This document shows, piece by piece, positions 43,575-52,198 of a stretch of DNA of 64,000 nucleotides (position 1 is the stretch's first letter; each line of letters opens with the position of its first letter). Made by a program: the position numbers and the translations under genes. The DNA is from Candidatus Saccharimonadota bacterium (GTDB lineage: Bacteria; Patescibacteriota; Saccharimonadia; Saccharimonadales; Saccharimonadaceae), in the NCBI GenBank assembly GCA_017460225.1, contig JAFUBM010000019.1, positions 1-64,000 on the forward strand, in the 5' to 3' direction. The notes beneath the pieces are model-generated. The model ran no database searches. It saw nothing but the letters and a program-made list of their open reading frames with translations, and was not told where the DNA came from.

Positions 43575-44135
43575 TTAGAAGCCAAAATCAACGGATTCTT
43601 GGAGGAGGGCCGGGAAGTAACCGGAGTGGAACTCTGGCTCTTCCTTAAAATCAAGAAAGTCAAAGGCGGAGAGGCCGAGCTTGTCGCGGAGCAGAGACTC
43701 GGCAAACTCAACAGTGAGCGGCGGGGCTAGGGGGTCAACTACGGGAGAAAGCGCGCGGAGATCGGCGATAGAAGACTTGAGTATTTGGGCGGTGCGAGAG
43801 ATATGGGTGCGGAGAAGCGCAAGCTGCGCCGGAGTAAGAGCGAGTCCCTCTTCTTCTGGCTCAAGATAAGCGAGAGAGGGGCGCAACTCCCGCGCGAGTT
43901 TGGGGATGGTGGCGGAAAAGGTAGTATCGTTGGCGGTCTCCCAGGCGGTAAGGAGAGTAGCGAGACAAGAGACGATGGAGCGATGCTGCTCGTTCTCGTA
44001 GAAATTGAGACGGTGGGAGAGGGAGCTAGAGAGATTTAGCTCGCCAAGAGCGACGCGGGTCTCCTGCCAAGAGGAAAGCCAGGCTTCATAAATAAAGCCC
44101 AAAATCTCAACCCCACGCTCGCGTGTGTCAAACAT
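43575..44135 (-). CDS. Hypothetical soluble protein
   Basis: A 186-residue, mainly helical protein, rich in Leu, Ala, Glu and Ser (LSSSLSHRLNFYENEQHRSI; LALTPAQLALLRTHISRTAQ). No motif, membrane segment or signal was recognised. The ATG at 44135 (MFDTRERG) is preferred to a TTG six codons earlier that lies upstream of the -10 box; TATAAT (44145-44150) is 9 nt before it. Function unknown. Confidence 0.55.
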   Translation of the reverse strand: MFDTRERGVEILGFIYEAWLSSWQETRVALGELNLSSSLSHRLNFYENEQHRSIVSCLATLLTAWETANDTTFSATIPKLARELRPSLAYLEPEEEGLALTPAQLALLRTHISRTAQILKSSIADLRALSPVVDPLAPPLTVEFAESLLRDKLGLSAFDFLDFKEEPEFHSGYFPALLQESVDFGF

Positions 44136-44151
44136 AATATATATATTATAC

Positions 44152-44180
44152 AAAAAACTTGACTAAAAGTCAAGTTTTTT
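44152..44180. terminator. Bidirectional terminator after the ribosomal operon
   Basis: A perfect 12-bp inverted repeat AAAAAACTTGAC / GTCAAGTTTTTT with loop TAAAA. It ends the infA-rpsI operon on the minus strand. Confidence 0.92.
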
Positions 44181-44205
44181 GCTGTTTTGAACAGAGATAG
44201 AAAGC

Positions 44206-44604
44206 TTAACGCTTGCTGAACTGTTCTTTCTTGCGGGCGGAGCGAAGACCGTATTTCTTGCGCTCTTTCTCGCGCGGGTCGCGCTTGACGAAGCCAGCTT
44301 TCTTCAAGACTGGGCGGAGATCCGGAGCTTCGGTCTCAAGAGCCTTGGAGATGGCAAGCTTGATAGCGTCGACTTGGCCGGCAAGGCCGCCACCAAGAAC
44401 GCGGATAGAGATGTCGTAGTTTTTCTGCTTCTGGGTGAGGGCTAGCGGGTCGGTAATCTCGGCAAGCATGGTTTTGTTGCCGGAGAAGTAGTCGAGCGCG
44501 GGTTTGCCGTTGATGGTGATTTCGCCCTTGCCTTTGTAGAGGCGGACGCGAGCGGAAGCGGCTTTGCGGCGGCCGAGGCCGTAGATGTATTTCTTGTCTG
44601 CCAT
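44206..44604 (-). CDS. rpsI: Ribosomal protein uS9
   Basis: A 132-residue uS9 of the 30S head: YGLGRRKAASARVRLYKGKG at the start, LGGGLAGQVDAIKLAISKAL, and the basic tail KKYGLRSARKKEQFSKR that reaches the P-site tRNA. The ATG overlaps the rplM stop by one base (TAATG). Last gene of the operon. Confidence 0.96.
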   Translation of the reverse strand: MADKKYIYGLGRRKAASARVRLYKGKGEITINGKPALDYFSGNKTMLAEITDPLALTQKQKNYDISIRVLGGGLAGQVDAIKLAISKALETEAPDLRPVLKKAGFVKRDPREKERKKYGLRSARKKEQFSKR

Positions 44605-45032
44605 TACTTAATCTCCTTTGGATTTTGGGCGGTATGAGCGTGCTCAGCGCCATCAAAGATGCGCAAGCGAGCCAACCGGTCAGCCGCGAGCTTGTTCTTA
44701 GGGAGCATACCCTTGACAGCGGCTTTGATCGCAACAGACGGGTCTTTCTCTATGACTTCTTCGAGCTTGAGCTCGGTGAGGCCGCCGGGGAAGCCGGAGT
44801 GACGATAGTACATCTTGTCTGTTAGCTTGTCGCCAGTGACCTTGAGATGTTTGGCGTTGGTGACGACGACGTAGTCGCCGTTGTCGATATGGGGAGTGAA
44901 AGTAACTTTGCTCTTCCCCATGAGTTTGTCCGCGACGACGACGGCGAGCTTGCCAAGTGGTATAGTGCTGGCGTCGACGACCCACCATTCGCGGGAAATC
45001 TCAGCGGATTTCTGGGAATAGGTTTTCTGCAT
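44604..45032 (-). CDS. rplM: Ribosomal protein uL13
   Basis: A 142-residue uL13, an early 50S assembly protein: WWVVDASTIPLGKLAVVVAD, HIDNGDYVVVTNAKHLKVTG, YYRHSGFPGGLTELKLEEVI and AVKGMLPKNKLAADRLARLRI. It sits between rplQ (2-bp gap) and rpsI, the usual order in many bacteria. Confidence 0.96.
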   Translation of the reverse strand: MQKTYSQKSAEISREWWVVDASTIPLGKLAVVVADKLMGKSKVTFTPHIDNGDYVVVTNAKHLKVTGDKLTDKMYYRHSGFPGGLTELKLEEVIEKDPSVAIKAAVKGMLPKNKLAADRLARLRIFDGAEHAHTAQNPKEIK

Positions 45033-45034
45033 AA

Positions 45035-45430
45035 CTATTTCTTCCCTTTCTTCTCACTCTTAAGCTCGAGATCGATGTCGTCGACGAAAGAAATCGTAGC
45101 TAGTTCGGCGTGGTCTCCCTTGCGGAAGCCGGCGCGCTCAATCTTAAGGTAGCCGGAATTGCGGCTGAGCTGAGGCGCGATGACGTCGATGAGGAGGCTA
45201 GCGACTTCGAGATCGTCCAAACGGGCGATAACGAGGCGACGAGAGGCGAGGGTGCCTTTCTTCGCGAGAGTAACGAGTTTCTCGACTGGGCGGCGGATTT
45301 CCTTAGCCCTTTCGAGAGTCGTGGTAATACTTTGGTATTTGATCAGAGAGCACATCAGCCCACGTTCGAGTGCCTTCCTCTGGTCGGTTTCTCGGCCGAA
45401 CTTGCGGCCTACATATCCGTGGCGGTGCAT
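45035..45430 (-). CDS. rplQ: Ribosomal protein bL17
   Basis: A 131-residue bL17: MHRHGYVGRKFGRETDQRKA, then LMCSLIKYQSITTTLERAKE and RLDDLEVASLLIDVIAPQLS. Binds 23S rRNA near the exit tunnel. The ATG shares a base with the rpoA stop. Confidence 0.95.
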   Translation of the reverse strand: MHRHGYVGRKFGRETDQRKALERGLMCSLIKYQSITTTLERAKEIRRPVEKLVTLAKKGTLASRRLVIARLDDLEVASLLIDVIAPQLSRNSGYLKIERAGFRKGDHAELATISFVDDIDLELKSEKKGKK

Positions 45431-46380
45431 TATTTAGTAAACTCCGTTATTTTATCTTTGACTTCCTCGAGAGCTTTGGAGCCAAAACCTTTGAGATCCT
45501 TGAGCTGGGTCTCGGAGAGACCAACGAGCTGGGAAAGGTTCTTAATTCCGTTGTTCACGAGGGCGTTAGCGGTGCGAGCGGAGAGTCCGAGCTCTTCGAT
45601 CGGGAGGAGGAGACCAGAATTGTCTTCTTCGTCTTCTAGACCCGGGGTAGGAGCGGACTCGACTTTGGTCGAACCGGCTAGGGCTTGGTATTGGTTGACG
45701 AGGATGGCAGCGGCTTCCTCAAAAGCTTCACGCGGGGTAATTGTACCGTCGGTGTCGATGGTGAGGGTGAGCTGCTGGAGGTTGGTATCTTGGCCAACAC
45801 GGGTGTTCTCAACTTTGTAGCGAACGCGAAGTACCGGGGTAAAGACGGCGTCGAGCGCAATCATGTCGGTGTGGATCCGGCCAGCGGCGGATTCGTCGAT
45901 GGTCAGGTAGCCACGACCGGACTCAATCACAAAACGCATCTTGAGAGTGAAGTTGGGATCGTCGATGTGACAGATGACTTGGTTAGGGTTGCCGAGTTCG
46001 ACGTCAGCCGGAAGCTTGAGGTCGGAAGCGACGACACGCTTGTCGCCGTCTTTTTCGGACTGCTTGCTGCCTTTGATCTCAAGGGTAGCTTCGACGGGAG
46101 CGTCGGTGTGGAGCTTAAAGCGAATGTTCTTTAAGTTTAGCATGATATCGACGACGTCTTCGCGGATGCCCGGGATAGCGGAGAATTCGTGAGTCGTGCC
46201 TTCGATAGCAAACGCGGTAATAGCGGCACCTTTGATAGAAGAAAGGAGCACGCGGCGGAGAGAGTTCCCGAGGGTGTTGCCGTAGCCGTAGTAAAGCGGC
46301 TTAATCACGAACTCAGCGCTGTTTTCTCCGAGGTCGTTGACTTCGGCGAGATTGGCTTCGTGGATAGCTTTGGTTGTCAT
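45430..46380 (-). CDS. rpoA: RNA polymerase alpha subunit
   Basis: A 316-residue alpha subunit. N-terminal assembly domain: FVIKPLYYGYGNTLGNSLRR, VLLSSIKGAAITAFAIEGTT, HEFSAIPGIREDVVDIMLNL. A flexible acidic linker (about 245-258) leads to the C-terminal DNA- and activator-binding domain: IEELGLSARTANALVNNGIK, NLSQLVGLSETQLKDLKGFG. Both domains are complete, so UP-element or activator contact is possible. Confidence 0.97.
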   Translation of the reverse strand: MTTKAIHEANLAEVNDLGENSAEFVIKPLYYGYGNTLGNSLRRVLLSSIKGAAITAFAIEGTTHEFSAIPGIREDVVDIMLNLKNIRFKLHTDAPVEATLEIKGSKQSEKDGDKRVVASDLKLPADVELGNPNQVICHIDDPNFTLKMRFVIESGRGYLTIDESAAGRIHTDMIALDAVFTPVLRVRYKVENTRVGQDTNLQQLTLTIDTDGTITPREAFEEAAAILVNQYQALAGSTKVESAPTPGLEDEEDNSGLLLPIEELGLSARTANALVNNGIKNLSQLVGLSETQLKDLKGFGSKALEEVKDKITEFTK

Positions 46381-46400
46381 GTTTTTTTCTCTCCTTTTTA

Positions 46401-47003
46401 CTAGCGCGAGTAATACTCGACGATTAATTGTTCGTTGATACCCACCTCAGCTTCTTCACGCTTTGGTAAACCGGTAACTTCGATTTTGAGTTTTTTGGAG
46501 TCGGCTTTCATCCAAGAAAGAGGAGTGGTAGTGCCCTCGATGGACTTGAAATAGTCGGACTTGGCGGACTTGGGGCGGACCTCAAGGACGTCGCCGGGCT
46601 TGAGCCGAATCGACGGGATGTTGATGCGCTTGCCATTCAAGAGAAAGTGGCCGTGGGAGACGAGCTGGCGAGCTTGGCGACGGGTGGTCGCAAAGCCAGC
46701 ACGGTAGACGGCGTTGTCGGCGCGGCGCTCGAGGAACTGAAGCAGGTTTTCACCGGTCAGACCTTCGGCACGAGTAGCTTCTTTCATGAGTTTGGCAAAC
46801 TGTTTTTCAAGGACACCGTAGAGACGGCGCACCTTTTGCTTTTCGCGGAGCTGGACGAGATAGAGGCTCTGGGAGCGAGAACGCATGCCAGAGTGCTCAC
46901 CCGGGATGCCACTCTTCTTAGCCATAATCTTGGCGGCTTTGGGCGCGAGGGCGTAACCTTCGCGGCGAGATTGTTTGACAATAGGGGAATTATCGCGAGC
47001 CAT
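46401..47003 (-). CDS. rpsD: Ribosomal protein uS4
   Basis: A 200-residue uS4, a primary 16S binder and often the operon's translational regulator. C-terminal S4 domain: LLQFLERRADNAVYRAGFAT, TRRQARQLVSHGHFLLNGKR, INIPSIRLKPGDVLEV. The N-terminus (ARDNSPIVKQSRREGYALAP) lacks the four-Cys zinc site, as in C-minus S4 proteins. One-base overlap with rpsK. Confidence 0.96.
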   Translation of the reverse strand: MARDNSPIVKQSRREGYALAPKAAKIMAKKSGIPGEHSGMRSRSQSLYLVQLREKQKVRRLYGVLEKQFAKLMKEATRAEGLTGENLLQFLERRADNAVYRAGFATTRRQARQLVSHGHFLLNGKRINIPSIRLKPGDVLEVRPKSAKSDYFKSIEGTTTPLSWMKADSKKLKIEVTGLPKREEAEVGINEQLIVEYYSR

Positions 47004-47443
47004 TACGGTTTCCTTTCTCCCTTAGGGCGTACGCCACCGTGCGCGATAGGGGTAATGTCAGTGATGGAGTCGATGCGGATGCCTACGCTAGAGATGGCGC
47101 GGATGGCGCTGTCGCGACCGAGGCCGATACCTTTGACGTAGACGTCGACGCTAGAGAGACCGTGGTCTTTCTTGGCAATCTCCAAGGCTTTTTCTGCGGC
47201 GATTTGGGCGGCGTAGGCGGTACCCTTTTTGGACCCGCGGAAACCGTTGGCACCGGCAGAAGAGCTAGAGAGGACTTCGCCTTTTTTGTCACTGACGCTG
47301 ATAATAGTGTTGTTAAAGGTAGCTTGGATATGGACTTGCCCGGACTGGACAATGCGTTTACCCTTTTTACCTTTAGCGGCTTTGGTAGTTCCTGCTTCAA
47401 CCACAGGAGCTTCAGTAGATGTGTTTTTAACTTCTTCAGACAT
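47003..47443 (-). CDS. rpsK: Ribosomal protein uS11
   Basis: A 146-residue uS11 of the 30S platform with a ~20-residue variable N-terminal extension, then SGQVHIQATFNNTIISVSDK, SSAGANGFRGSKKGTAYAAQ and the C-terminal DITPIAHGGVRPKGERKP. Within the alpha operon between rpsM and rpsD. Confidence 0.96.
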   Translation of the reverse strand: MSEEVKNTSTEAPVVEAGTTKAAKGKKGKRIVQSGQVHIQATFNNTIISVSDKKGEVLSSSSAGANGFRGSKKGTAYAAQIAAEKALEIAKKDHGLSSVDVYVKGIGLGRDSAIRAISSVGIRIDSITDITPIAHGGVRPKGERKP

Positions 47444-47452
47444 AATTTACTC

Positions 47453-47839
47453 CTAGGTTTTGCTGGCGGCTTTAGGTTGTGCACCGCCGACCGCGATCGC
47501 TTTACCCTTACGCGTACGCGCGTTCGTACGGGTACGTTGACCGTTGACCGGGAGACCGGCCTTGTGGCGCAGACCTTTGTAGGAATTAATGTCTTTGAGA
47601 CGTTTGATATTGTTGGTCACGAGGCGTTTCAGATCACCTTCAACGGAATATTTGGCGGAAATAATATCGTTGATTTTCTGTTCTTCAGCCTCGGTGAGAT
47701 CTTTTACCCGAGTGGTAGGCGCAATTTTCGCCTCCGCAAGGATGGCTTTAGAGGTTGTTGGTCCGATACCGTAAACATAAGTGAGAGCGGTCTCAATCTG
47801 TTTCTCGGAGGGGATAACAACGCTAGCAATTCGTGCCAT
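47453..47839 (-). CDS. rpsM: Ribosomal protein uS13
   Basis: A 128-residue uS13 forming head-to-50S bridges: [56 protein letters not shown] and [14 protein letters not shown]. It starts 2 bp after rpmJ. Confidence 0.96.
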   Translation of the reverse strand: MARIASVVIPSEKQIETALTYVYGIGPTTSKAILAEAKIAPTTRVKDLTEAEEQKINDIISAKYSVEGDLKRLVTNNIKRLKDINSYKGLRHKAGLPVNGQRTRTNARTRKGKAIAVGGAQPKAASKT

Positions 47840-47841
47840 GC

Positions 47842-47958
47842 TTAACCCTGCCTTTGCTTGTTCTTAGGTTTTTTCTTGTTGATAACTCGGAGCACACCTT
47901 TGCGGCGGACGAGAATATCATCAGGGGAGATTTTTTTAACACTTGCGCGTACTTTCAT
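47842..47958 (-). CDS. rpmJ: Ribosomal protein bL36, cysteine-free form
   Basis: A 38-residue bL36: [20 protein letters not shown], then [10 protein letters not shown] and the ending NKQRQG. The zinc-binding CxxC...C...H set of usual bL36 is gone (C positions read S, D, N). It lies between infA and rpsM, the conserved place for this gene. An AAAGGAAGG ribosome site precedes the ATG. Confidence 0.93.
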   Translation of the reverse strand: MKVRASVKKISPDDILVRRKGVLRVINKKKPKNKQRQG

Positions 47959-48021
47959 AGTGTAAAAAATTTTCCTTCCTTTAAGGTTGTTATTATGTAA
48001 TCCTTAGCCTCGTAAGCTAAG

Positions 48022-48240
48022 TTAGCGGCGGAAGCTGATTCTACCCTTTGTAAGATCGTAAGGGGTTAACTCAACGTCGACCGTATCACCGGGCACGAGA
48101 CGGATAAAGTTTTTGCGCATTTTTCCGCTCATGTGCGCAATGATAATATGGCCGTTCTCGAGTTCGACCCTAAACTGAGTATGAGGCAGAGCCTCAACGA
48201 CTTTGCCGGTGAGTTTGATCACTTCCTTTTGACTAGCCAT
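48022..48240 (-). CDS. infA: Translation initiation factor IF-1
   Basis: A 72-residue OB-fold protein: [60 protein letters not shown] and GRISFRR. It binds the 30S A-site with IF-2 and IF-3. First gene of the rpmJ-rpsI operon; a small CTTAG/CTAAG hairpin lies just behind it. Confidence 0.97.
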   Translation of the reverse strand: MASQKEVIKLTGKVVEALPHTQFRVELENGHIIIAHMSGKMRKNFIRLVPGDTVDVELTPYDLTKGRISFRR

Positions 48241-48294
48241 AAATTACCTAGCTATTTTAGCAGATTTTCTAGGATTTTACAAGACTGATTTTGG

Positions 48295-49113
48295 TTAATT
48301 TTCTACGCGGACGGCGCGGACAAATTGGCGCGAGAGATAAGTCTGGCGAGACTGGGACCATTCGCCGATGCAGGAGATCAAGGTCAGCCCTTCGACGCCG
48401 GGAACGGCGGAGACGAGAGCGGTTTTCATATAATTGTCCGACTCGGCGAGGGGGATTTCTTTGTTTTCGACGACTTTGTAGGTAAAAATTTCGCCGTCGC
48501 CGCGCTCGACGGTGATCAAATCACCCTCGAAAAGCTGGTTGATATGCTTGAAGACGCCTTCGATGTTGGGGCCGCCGTTGTGGCCGTCGATGAGGAGGGT
48601 GCGGCCGGAGCCGGGCGTGCCCGAAGCGTTGTACCAGCCAACGTCAAAGATGTTGCCGGGGGTATTGAGCTCGCCGTTGTTTTTGAGCCCCATATTGAGG
48701 ACGCGAGCGTTTTTGATACCGAGCTTGTCGATAGAAAGGTAGCGCGGATGGTCGGCTGGGACGGTATATTCGGCGCGTTGCTCCGCGGTGACTTCGGTCT
48801 CGTCGAGCTCCTCGGTCTCTTCAACGACGGTGGCGGGGGAGCGAGGCGTGCCTTCTTTGCCGGAATAGTAGTAGTATTCCCAGATGCCGGTCTTCACAAA
48901 GAAGATGACGAGGGCTAGGATGACGGCGCCAAAGAGGATTTTGCCAAAGAGATGCTTGGACTCGGAAAGGTCAAGGCCAGACTCGGGAGCGGGAGTTTCT
49001 GGGTATTGGTCGACAATACGGTCTGGGCGAGACGTGGCGCGACGCTTGGCTTTAGGACGCGGCGAGCGTTTGACCTTGGGCTCGGACGATGTTTTTGTAG
49101 TTTTGTTTGGCAT
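48295..49113 (-). CDS. Sortase-family transpeptidase
   Basis: A 272-residue membrane protein: a basic, disordered N-terminus (about 1-50), one membrane helix (about 57-77), and a sortase beta-barrel. Catalytic residues are visible: His in LLIDGHNGG, Cys in LTLISCIGE, Arg in YLSRQFVRAV. Sortases join proteins bearing an LPxTG-like signal to the wall or build pili. The DGHNGG and short loops point to the class E/F-like group. No substrate with an obvious sorting signal is in the window. It stands between infA and secY. Confidence 0.85.
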   Translation of the reverse strand: MPNKTTKTSSEPKVKRSPRPKAKRRATSRPDRIVDQYPETPAPESGLDLSESKHLFGKILFGAVILALVIFFVKTGIWEYYYYSGKEGTPRSPATVVEETEELDETEVTAEQRAEYTVPADHPRYLSIDKLGIKNARVLNMGLKNNGELNTPGNIFDVGWYNASGTPGSGRTLLIDGHNGGPNIEGVFKHINQLFEGDLITVERGDGEIFTYKVVENKEIPLAESDNYMKTALVSAVPGVEGLTLISCIGEWSQSRQTYLSRQFVRAVRVEN

Positions 49114-49134
49114 ATTACCTCCACCCGTGCGGGA

Positions 49135-50601
49135 TTATTTGTTTTTCTTAAAAAGTTTTCTGGGCGCTTTTTTGGGCGCGTCGGCTTGGAAATCGTCGTA
49201 AGTGACCATGAGGGCGCGAGAGTCGAGCGCGCGAAGATTCTCGAGAGCGACGGTGACGACGATGAGTAGCCCAGTTCCGGAGAGCGAGAGCCCGAGCGGA
49301 GCACCCATAGTCTGGATGAAGATGAAGTCGGAGATAAACGGCAGAAGTGCGATGAGACCAAGCGACAGCGCGCCGAAGAGGTTGAGACGGTTGATGATGC
49401 GCTCAAGATACTCGGCAGTCTGCAGGCCGGGGCGAACACCTTCGATGAAGCCGCCTTGTTTCTGGAGATTGTCTGCAATCTCCTTGGTGTTGAAGATGAT
49501 ACTGGTATAGAAATAGGTAAACATAAAGACCAGCAGGAAGTAACAGGCGGGGTAGATAAACCACTTCCAGGTCAGACCGAGGGGGTAGAGGCTGGAGAAG
49601 TTAGAGGCGGAAGGAGCGGTAAAGAGCATAACGATGTTTTGCGCGAGTTCAGCGTCTGGGTTTTTGGATAGGATGAATTGGCCAATAAGCGCTGGGAGCG
49701 AGAGAAAAGCCGTGGCGAAGATGACGGGGATGACGCCGGCGGCGATGAGCTTAAGCGGGAGAATAGAGCGGATGCCACCGTAGGCGGAGTTGCCATGGAC
49801 ACGCTTGGCGTAGTTGATGGTGATGATACGCTGGGCTTCGTTGAGCTTGACTAGGATATAGATAATCAGGACGATGGCGGCGAGGAAAGCGAGACCAATC
49901 CAGAACCAAGTGGGGTTGACTGGGAGGTTGAGCCAGCCAAATAGCGTGAGGCTACCAGCGGAAGTGTCTGTGATGGTGGCCCAAAGACTGGCGAAGATGG
50001 ACGGGAAGCCAGTTATGATGGATGCGAAGATTAACATGGAGATACCGTTACCAATTCCCTGTTCGGTCATCAGTTCACCGAGCCACATGAGGAGCGTGGA
50101 GCCGGCAACCATAGCGGTGATGGCGATAACCCATTCCATAGTGGAGAGGTCTGGCAGGACAGTAGTGGCGGAAGCCACGACGGATTGATAGAGAATGTAA
50201 GAGTAGGCGATAGACTGGACAACGGCGAGAGGAATGGAGCAGATGCGGGTCCATTGGTTAAGCTTGCGGCGACCAGTCTCGCCGTCTTGGGAAATCTCCT
50301 CGAGAGAGGGGATGGCCTTGGATAATAGCTGGATGACGATGGAGCTGGTGATGTATGGCGAGAGCCCGACAAGAATAATGCTAAAACTGGTTAATCCACC
50401 GCCGGAGATCATGTTGAGGAACGAGCCAAAGTCGGAGTTGTTGATGATTTGATGGACGGCGTCGCGGAGCGTGGTGGCTTCGCCGAGCGGGACGGGGATG
50501 TGTGCCAAGAAACGATAAACGAACAAAATGCCCAGGATGATTAAAAATTTCTTGAGCATATCTTTGTTCTTGAAGGATTTGAAAATGGTTTTGAAATGCA
50601 T
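49135..50601 (-). CDS. secY: Preprotein translocase channel SecY
   Basis: A 488-residue channel with ten membrane helices. Motifs: FVYRFLAHIPVPLG (TM1), ISGGGLTSFSIILVGLSPYI (plug and TM2), SLEEISQDGETGRRKLNQWT, LNEAQRIITINYAKRV and GGFIEGVRPGLQTAEYLERI. Somewhat longer than E. coli SecY, with added length in loops. The motor SecA is at 35877. It has its own promoter (TGT-TATTAT, leader about 40 nt), with palindrome copy D upstream. Confidence 0.96.
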   Translation of the reverse strand: MHFKTIFKSFKNKDMLKKFLIILGILFVYRFLAHIPVPLGEATTLRDAVHQIINNSDFGSFLNMISGGGLTSFSIILVGLSPYITSSIVIQLLSKAIPSLEEISQDGETGRRKLNQWTRICSIPLAVVQSIAYSYILYQSVVASATTVLPDLSTMEWVIAITAMVAGSTLLMWLGELMTEQGIGNGISMLIFASIITGFPSIFASLWATITDTSAGSLTLFGWLNLPVNPTWFWIGLAFLAAIVLIIYILVKLNEAQRIITINYAKRVHGNSAYGGIRSILPLKLIAAGVIPVIFATAFLSLPALIGQFILSKNPDAELAQNIVMLFTAPSASNFSSLYPLGLTWKWFIYPACYFLLVFMFTYFYTSIIFNTKEIADNLQKQGGFIEGVRPGLQTAEYLERIINRLNLFGALSLGLIALLPFISDFIFIQTMGAPLGLSLSGTGLLIVVTVALENLRALDSRALMVTYDDFQADAPKKAPRKLFKKNK

Positions 50602-50667
50602 CGTGAACCTCGGGTAAAATTACTTTATCTATAATAACATAGGTTATGCGAAAAATCTAGAAAAATG

Positions 50668-50942
50668 GTTTTCTTTCGAGTTGGTTTTATGAGGACATAG
50701 TTGAGGTCGGAGAGTCGAAGAAAGCCAAAAACATATTTTTTCGCTGGTCCTCCTCCGCCCTATAAAAATAGCAACATATCAGTCTAGCTCGCGCTCGATC
50801 ACCTAATCGCTCACTGCGTTCGCTCTACGGTTACTCGCACTCGCTAGTGAATGTTGTTATTTTTATCGGGGGAGATGCGGATTCGCTCAAAAATAGTTTT
50901 TGGCTTTCTGCTGTTCTATTGGACATTGCGTCGAAAGAAAAC
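50668..50942. repeat. Giant imperfect palindrome, copy D
   Basis: A 275-bp palindrome between the HD gene and secY. Perfect arms: GTTTTCTTTCGA (50668-50679) with TCGAAAGAAAAC (50931-50942); AGAAAGCCAAAAAC (50719-50732) with GTTTTTGGCTTTCT (50896-50909); a third arm pair 50762-50777 with 50851-50866 matches 15 of 16 with one G-T. The centre is CTAGC/GCTAG-like and GC-rich. The outer ends match copies A and E. Confidence 0.85.
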
Positions 50943-50951
50943 TGTTTTTGG

Positions 50952-50975
50952 CTGGGCGGGGTCGTTCCCGCCCAG
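50952..50975. repeat. GC-rich hairpin beside copy D
   Basis: CTGGGCGGG / CCCGCCCAG (50952-50960 with 50967-50975), with flank GTTTTTGG, is nearly identical to the hairpin at 31300-31323. Confidence 0.75.
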
Positions 50976-51005
50976 AAAAAGCCCTTCGCCTGAAGCTGAA
51001 GGGCT
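50976..51005 (-). terminator. Terminator after the HD-domain gene
   Basis: Minus strand stem AGCCCTTC / GAAGGGCT (50980-50987 with 50998-51005) followed by TTTTT. Confidence 0.8.
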
Positions 51006-51011
51006 GGAGAA

Positions 51012-51647
51012 TTAGGATTTGCGAGATTGATTAAACGCGAATTGGAGCTTCTTGAACTCGGCTGGGTCGCGAGTAATTTCTTCAACTTTCTTTAAGAATG
51101 CAATGTATTCGTCTTTAAGAAAGTAGATTTTGTTTGCTGCATAACCGTTGGGCGAATACTTTTTGCGCAAGATTTGGCGAACCGCCTCGCAACGTTCGTC
51201 GTCGTTGTAGTTTGGGTGAAGAACGCCGTTATAATCCCAAGCGCGAGCAAGAATTTCCTCGATGTCGTGAGAGCGGTCGGCCGAAGAAACGATTTTGCCA
51301 TAAAGGCTGCGCGGCTCATGATCGAGCGAAGCACGGTGGTCTTCGACGGCTTGCGCCATAGTTTCGATATCTTCTGGCGGGAAAAGTTCGGCCAACTTTG
51401 CGTCGCGACGCAATAGATACCCAGACCATTTATTATGCGTTTCGTTGTCGATTTCTCGACCGAGGTCGTGATAAGCCGCGATGACGTAAACCATGTCGAT
51501 ATCGACATCTGCTAGGCTTTCAGCGATGCGCAAACTACGCGCGATAACTTGTTCAATATGGTCGCTGGTGTGTCCGGGGAGTTTGCGGTAACGCGGTAGG
51601 ATTTCGGCTTCGATATAGTGTTTGACTTTTGGACAAATTTCTCTCAT
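51012..51647 (-). CDS. HD-domain phosphohydrolase
   Basis: A 211-residue metal-dependent phosphohydrolase. HD superfamily signature: His in GHTSDHIEQVIARSL, the HD pair in IAAYHDLGREID, and a later Asp in SSADRSHDIEE. Substrates of such proteins are nucleotides or cyclic nucleotides; none is indicated. It has its own promoter (TGT-TATAAT) and a ~45-nt leader with GGAGG, and separates the rplF-rplO operon from secY, which are normally adjacent. Confidence 0.8.
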   Translation of the reverse strand: MREICPKVKHYIEAEILPRYRKLPGHTSDHIEQVIARSLRIAESLADVDIDMVYVIAAYHDLGREIDNETHNKWSGYLLRRDAKLAELFPPEDIETMAQAVEDHRASLDHEPRSLYGKIVSSADRSHDIEEILARAWDYNGVLHPNYNDDERCEAVRQILRKKYSPNGYAANKIYFLKDEYIAFLKKVEEITRDPAEFKKLQFAFNQSRKS

Positions 51648-51701
51648 ATAATAATCCTCCGTTTCTGTAAGGTTCTGCCCATTGGCGAATATTATAACAT
51701 A

Positions 51702-51727
51702 AAAAATAGCCCCGAGGGGCTATTTTT
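51702..51727 (-). terminator. Terminator of the rplF-rplO operon
   Basis: Inverted repeat AAAAATAGCCCC / GGGGCTATTTTT (51702-51713 with 51716-51727) gives a T run on both strands; it directly follows rplO on the minus strand. Confidence 0.9.
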
Positions 51728-51730
51728 CGG

Positions 51731-52198
51731 TTATTCGTCGGCTTTTTTGGCTTCGCGCATAGGGACGGGGGTCTTCTTGAAAGAGCCACCGGCCTTTTTG
51801 AGAGCTTCAACCGCGGATTTGGAAGCGAATTGAGTCTCGAGCGCGATTTTGCTCTTGAGCTCGCCGCGAGAGATAACTTTTACCTTAACGTACGGGCTGG
51901 AGATAAAGTGTTTCTCGGCGAGGACAAAGTTGTCGACGTTACCGGAGAGCTCGTTCAAGACATCCGTGTAGACAACTTCTGCCTTGCTATGCAAAGATTT
52001 GAAGCCTTTGAGCTTTGGGATGGCCTGCATAATGGCGCGTTGACCGCCCATAAAGCCGTTTGGCATCTTGCGATGACCAGTACGAGCCTTCTGACCCTTA
52101 GTACCACGGCCGGCGGTTTTGCCCTGGCCGGCGGAGATGCCGCGACCCTTGCGGGACGGGCGAGTGTTGGCGTTGACAGTTAGATCATTGTACTTCAT
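51731..52198 (-). CDS. rplO: Ribosomal protein uL15
   Basis: A 155-residue uL15, a late 50S assembly protein: the Gly/Arg-rich start (RKGRGISAGQGKTAGRGTKG, QKARTGHRKMPNGFMGGQRA) and C-terminal domain VVYTDVLNELSGNVDNFVLA. In most bacteria rpmD stands between rpsE and rplO; here rplO overlaps rpsE by one base and rpmD is absent. Confidence 0.96.
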   Translation of the reverse strand: MKYNDLTVNANTRPSRKGRGISAGQGKTAGRGTKGQKARTGHRKMPNGFMGGQRAIMQAIPKLKGFKSLHSKAEVVYTDVLNELSGNVDNFVLAEKHFISSPYVKVKVISRGELKSKIALETQFASKSAVEALKKAGGSFKKTPVPMREAKKADE

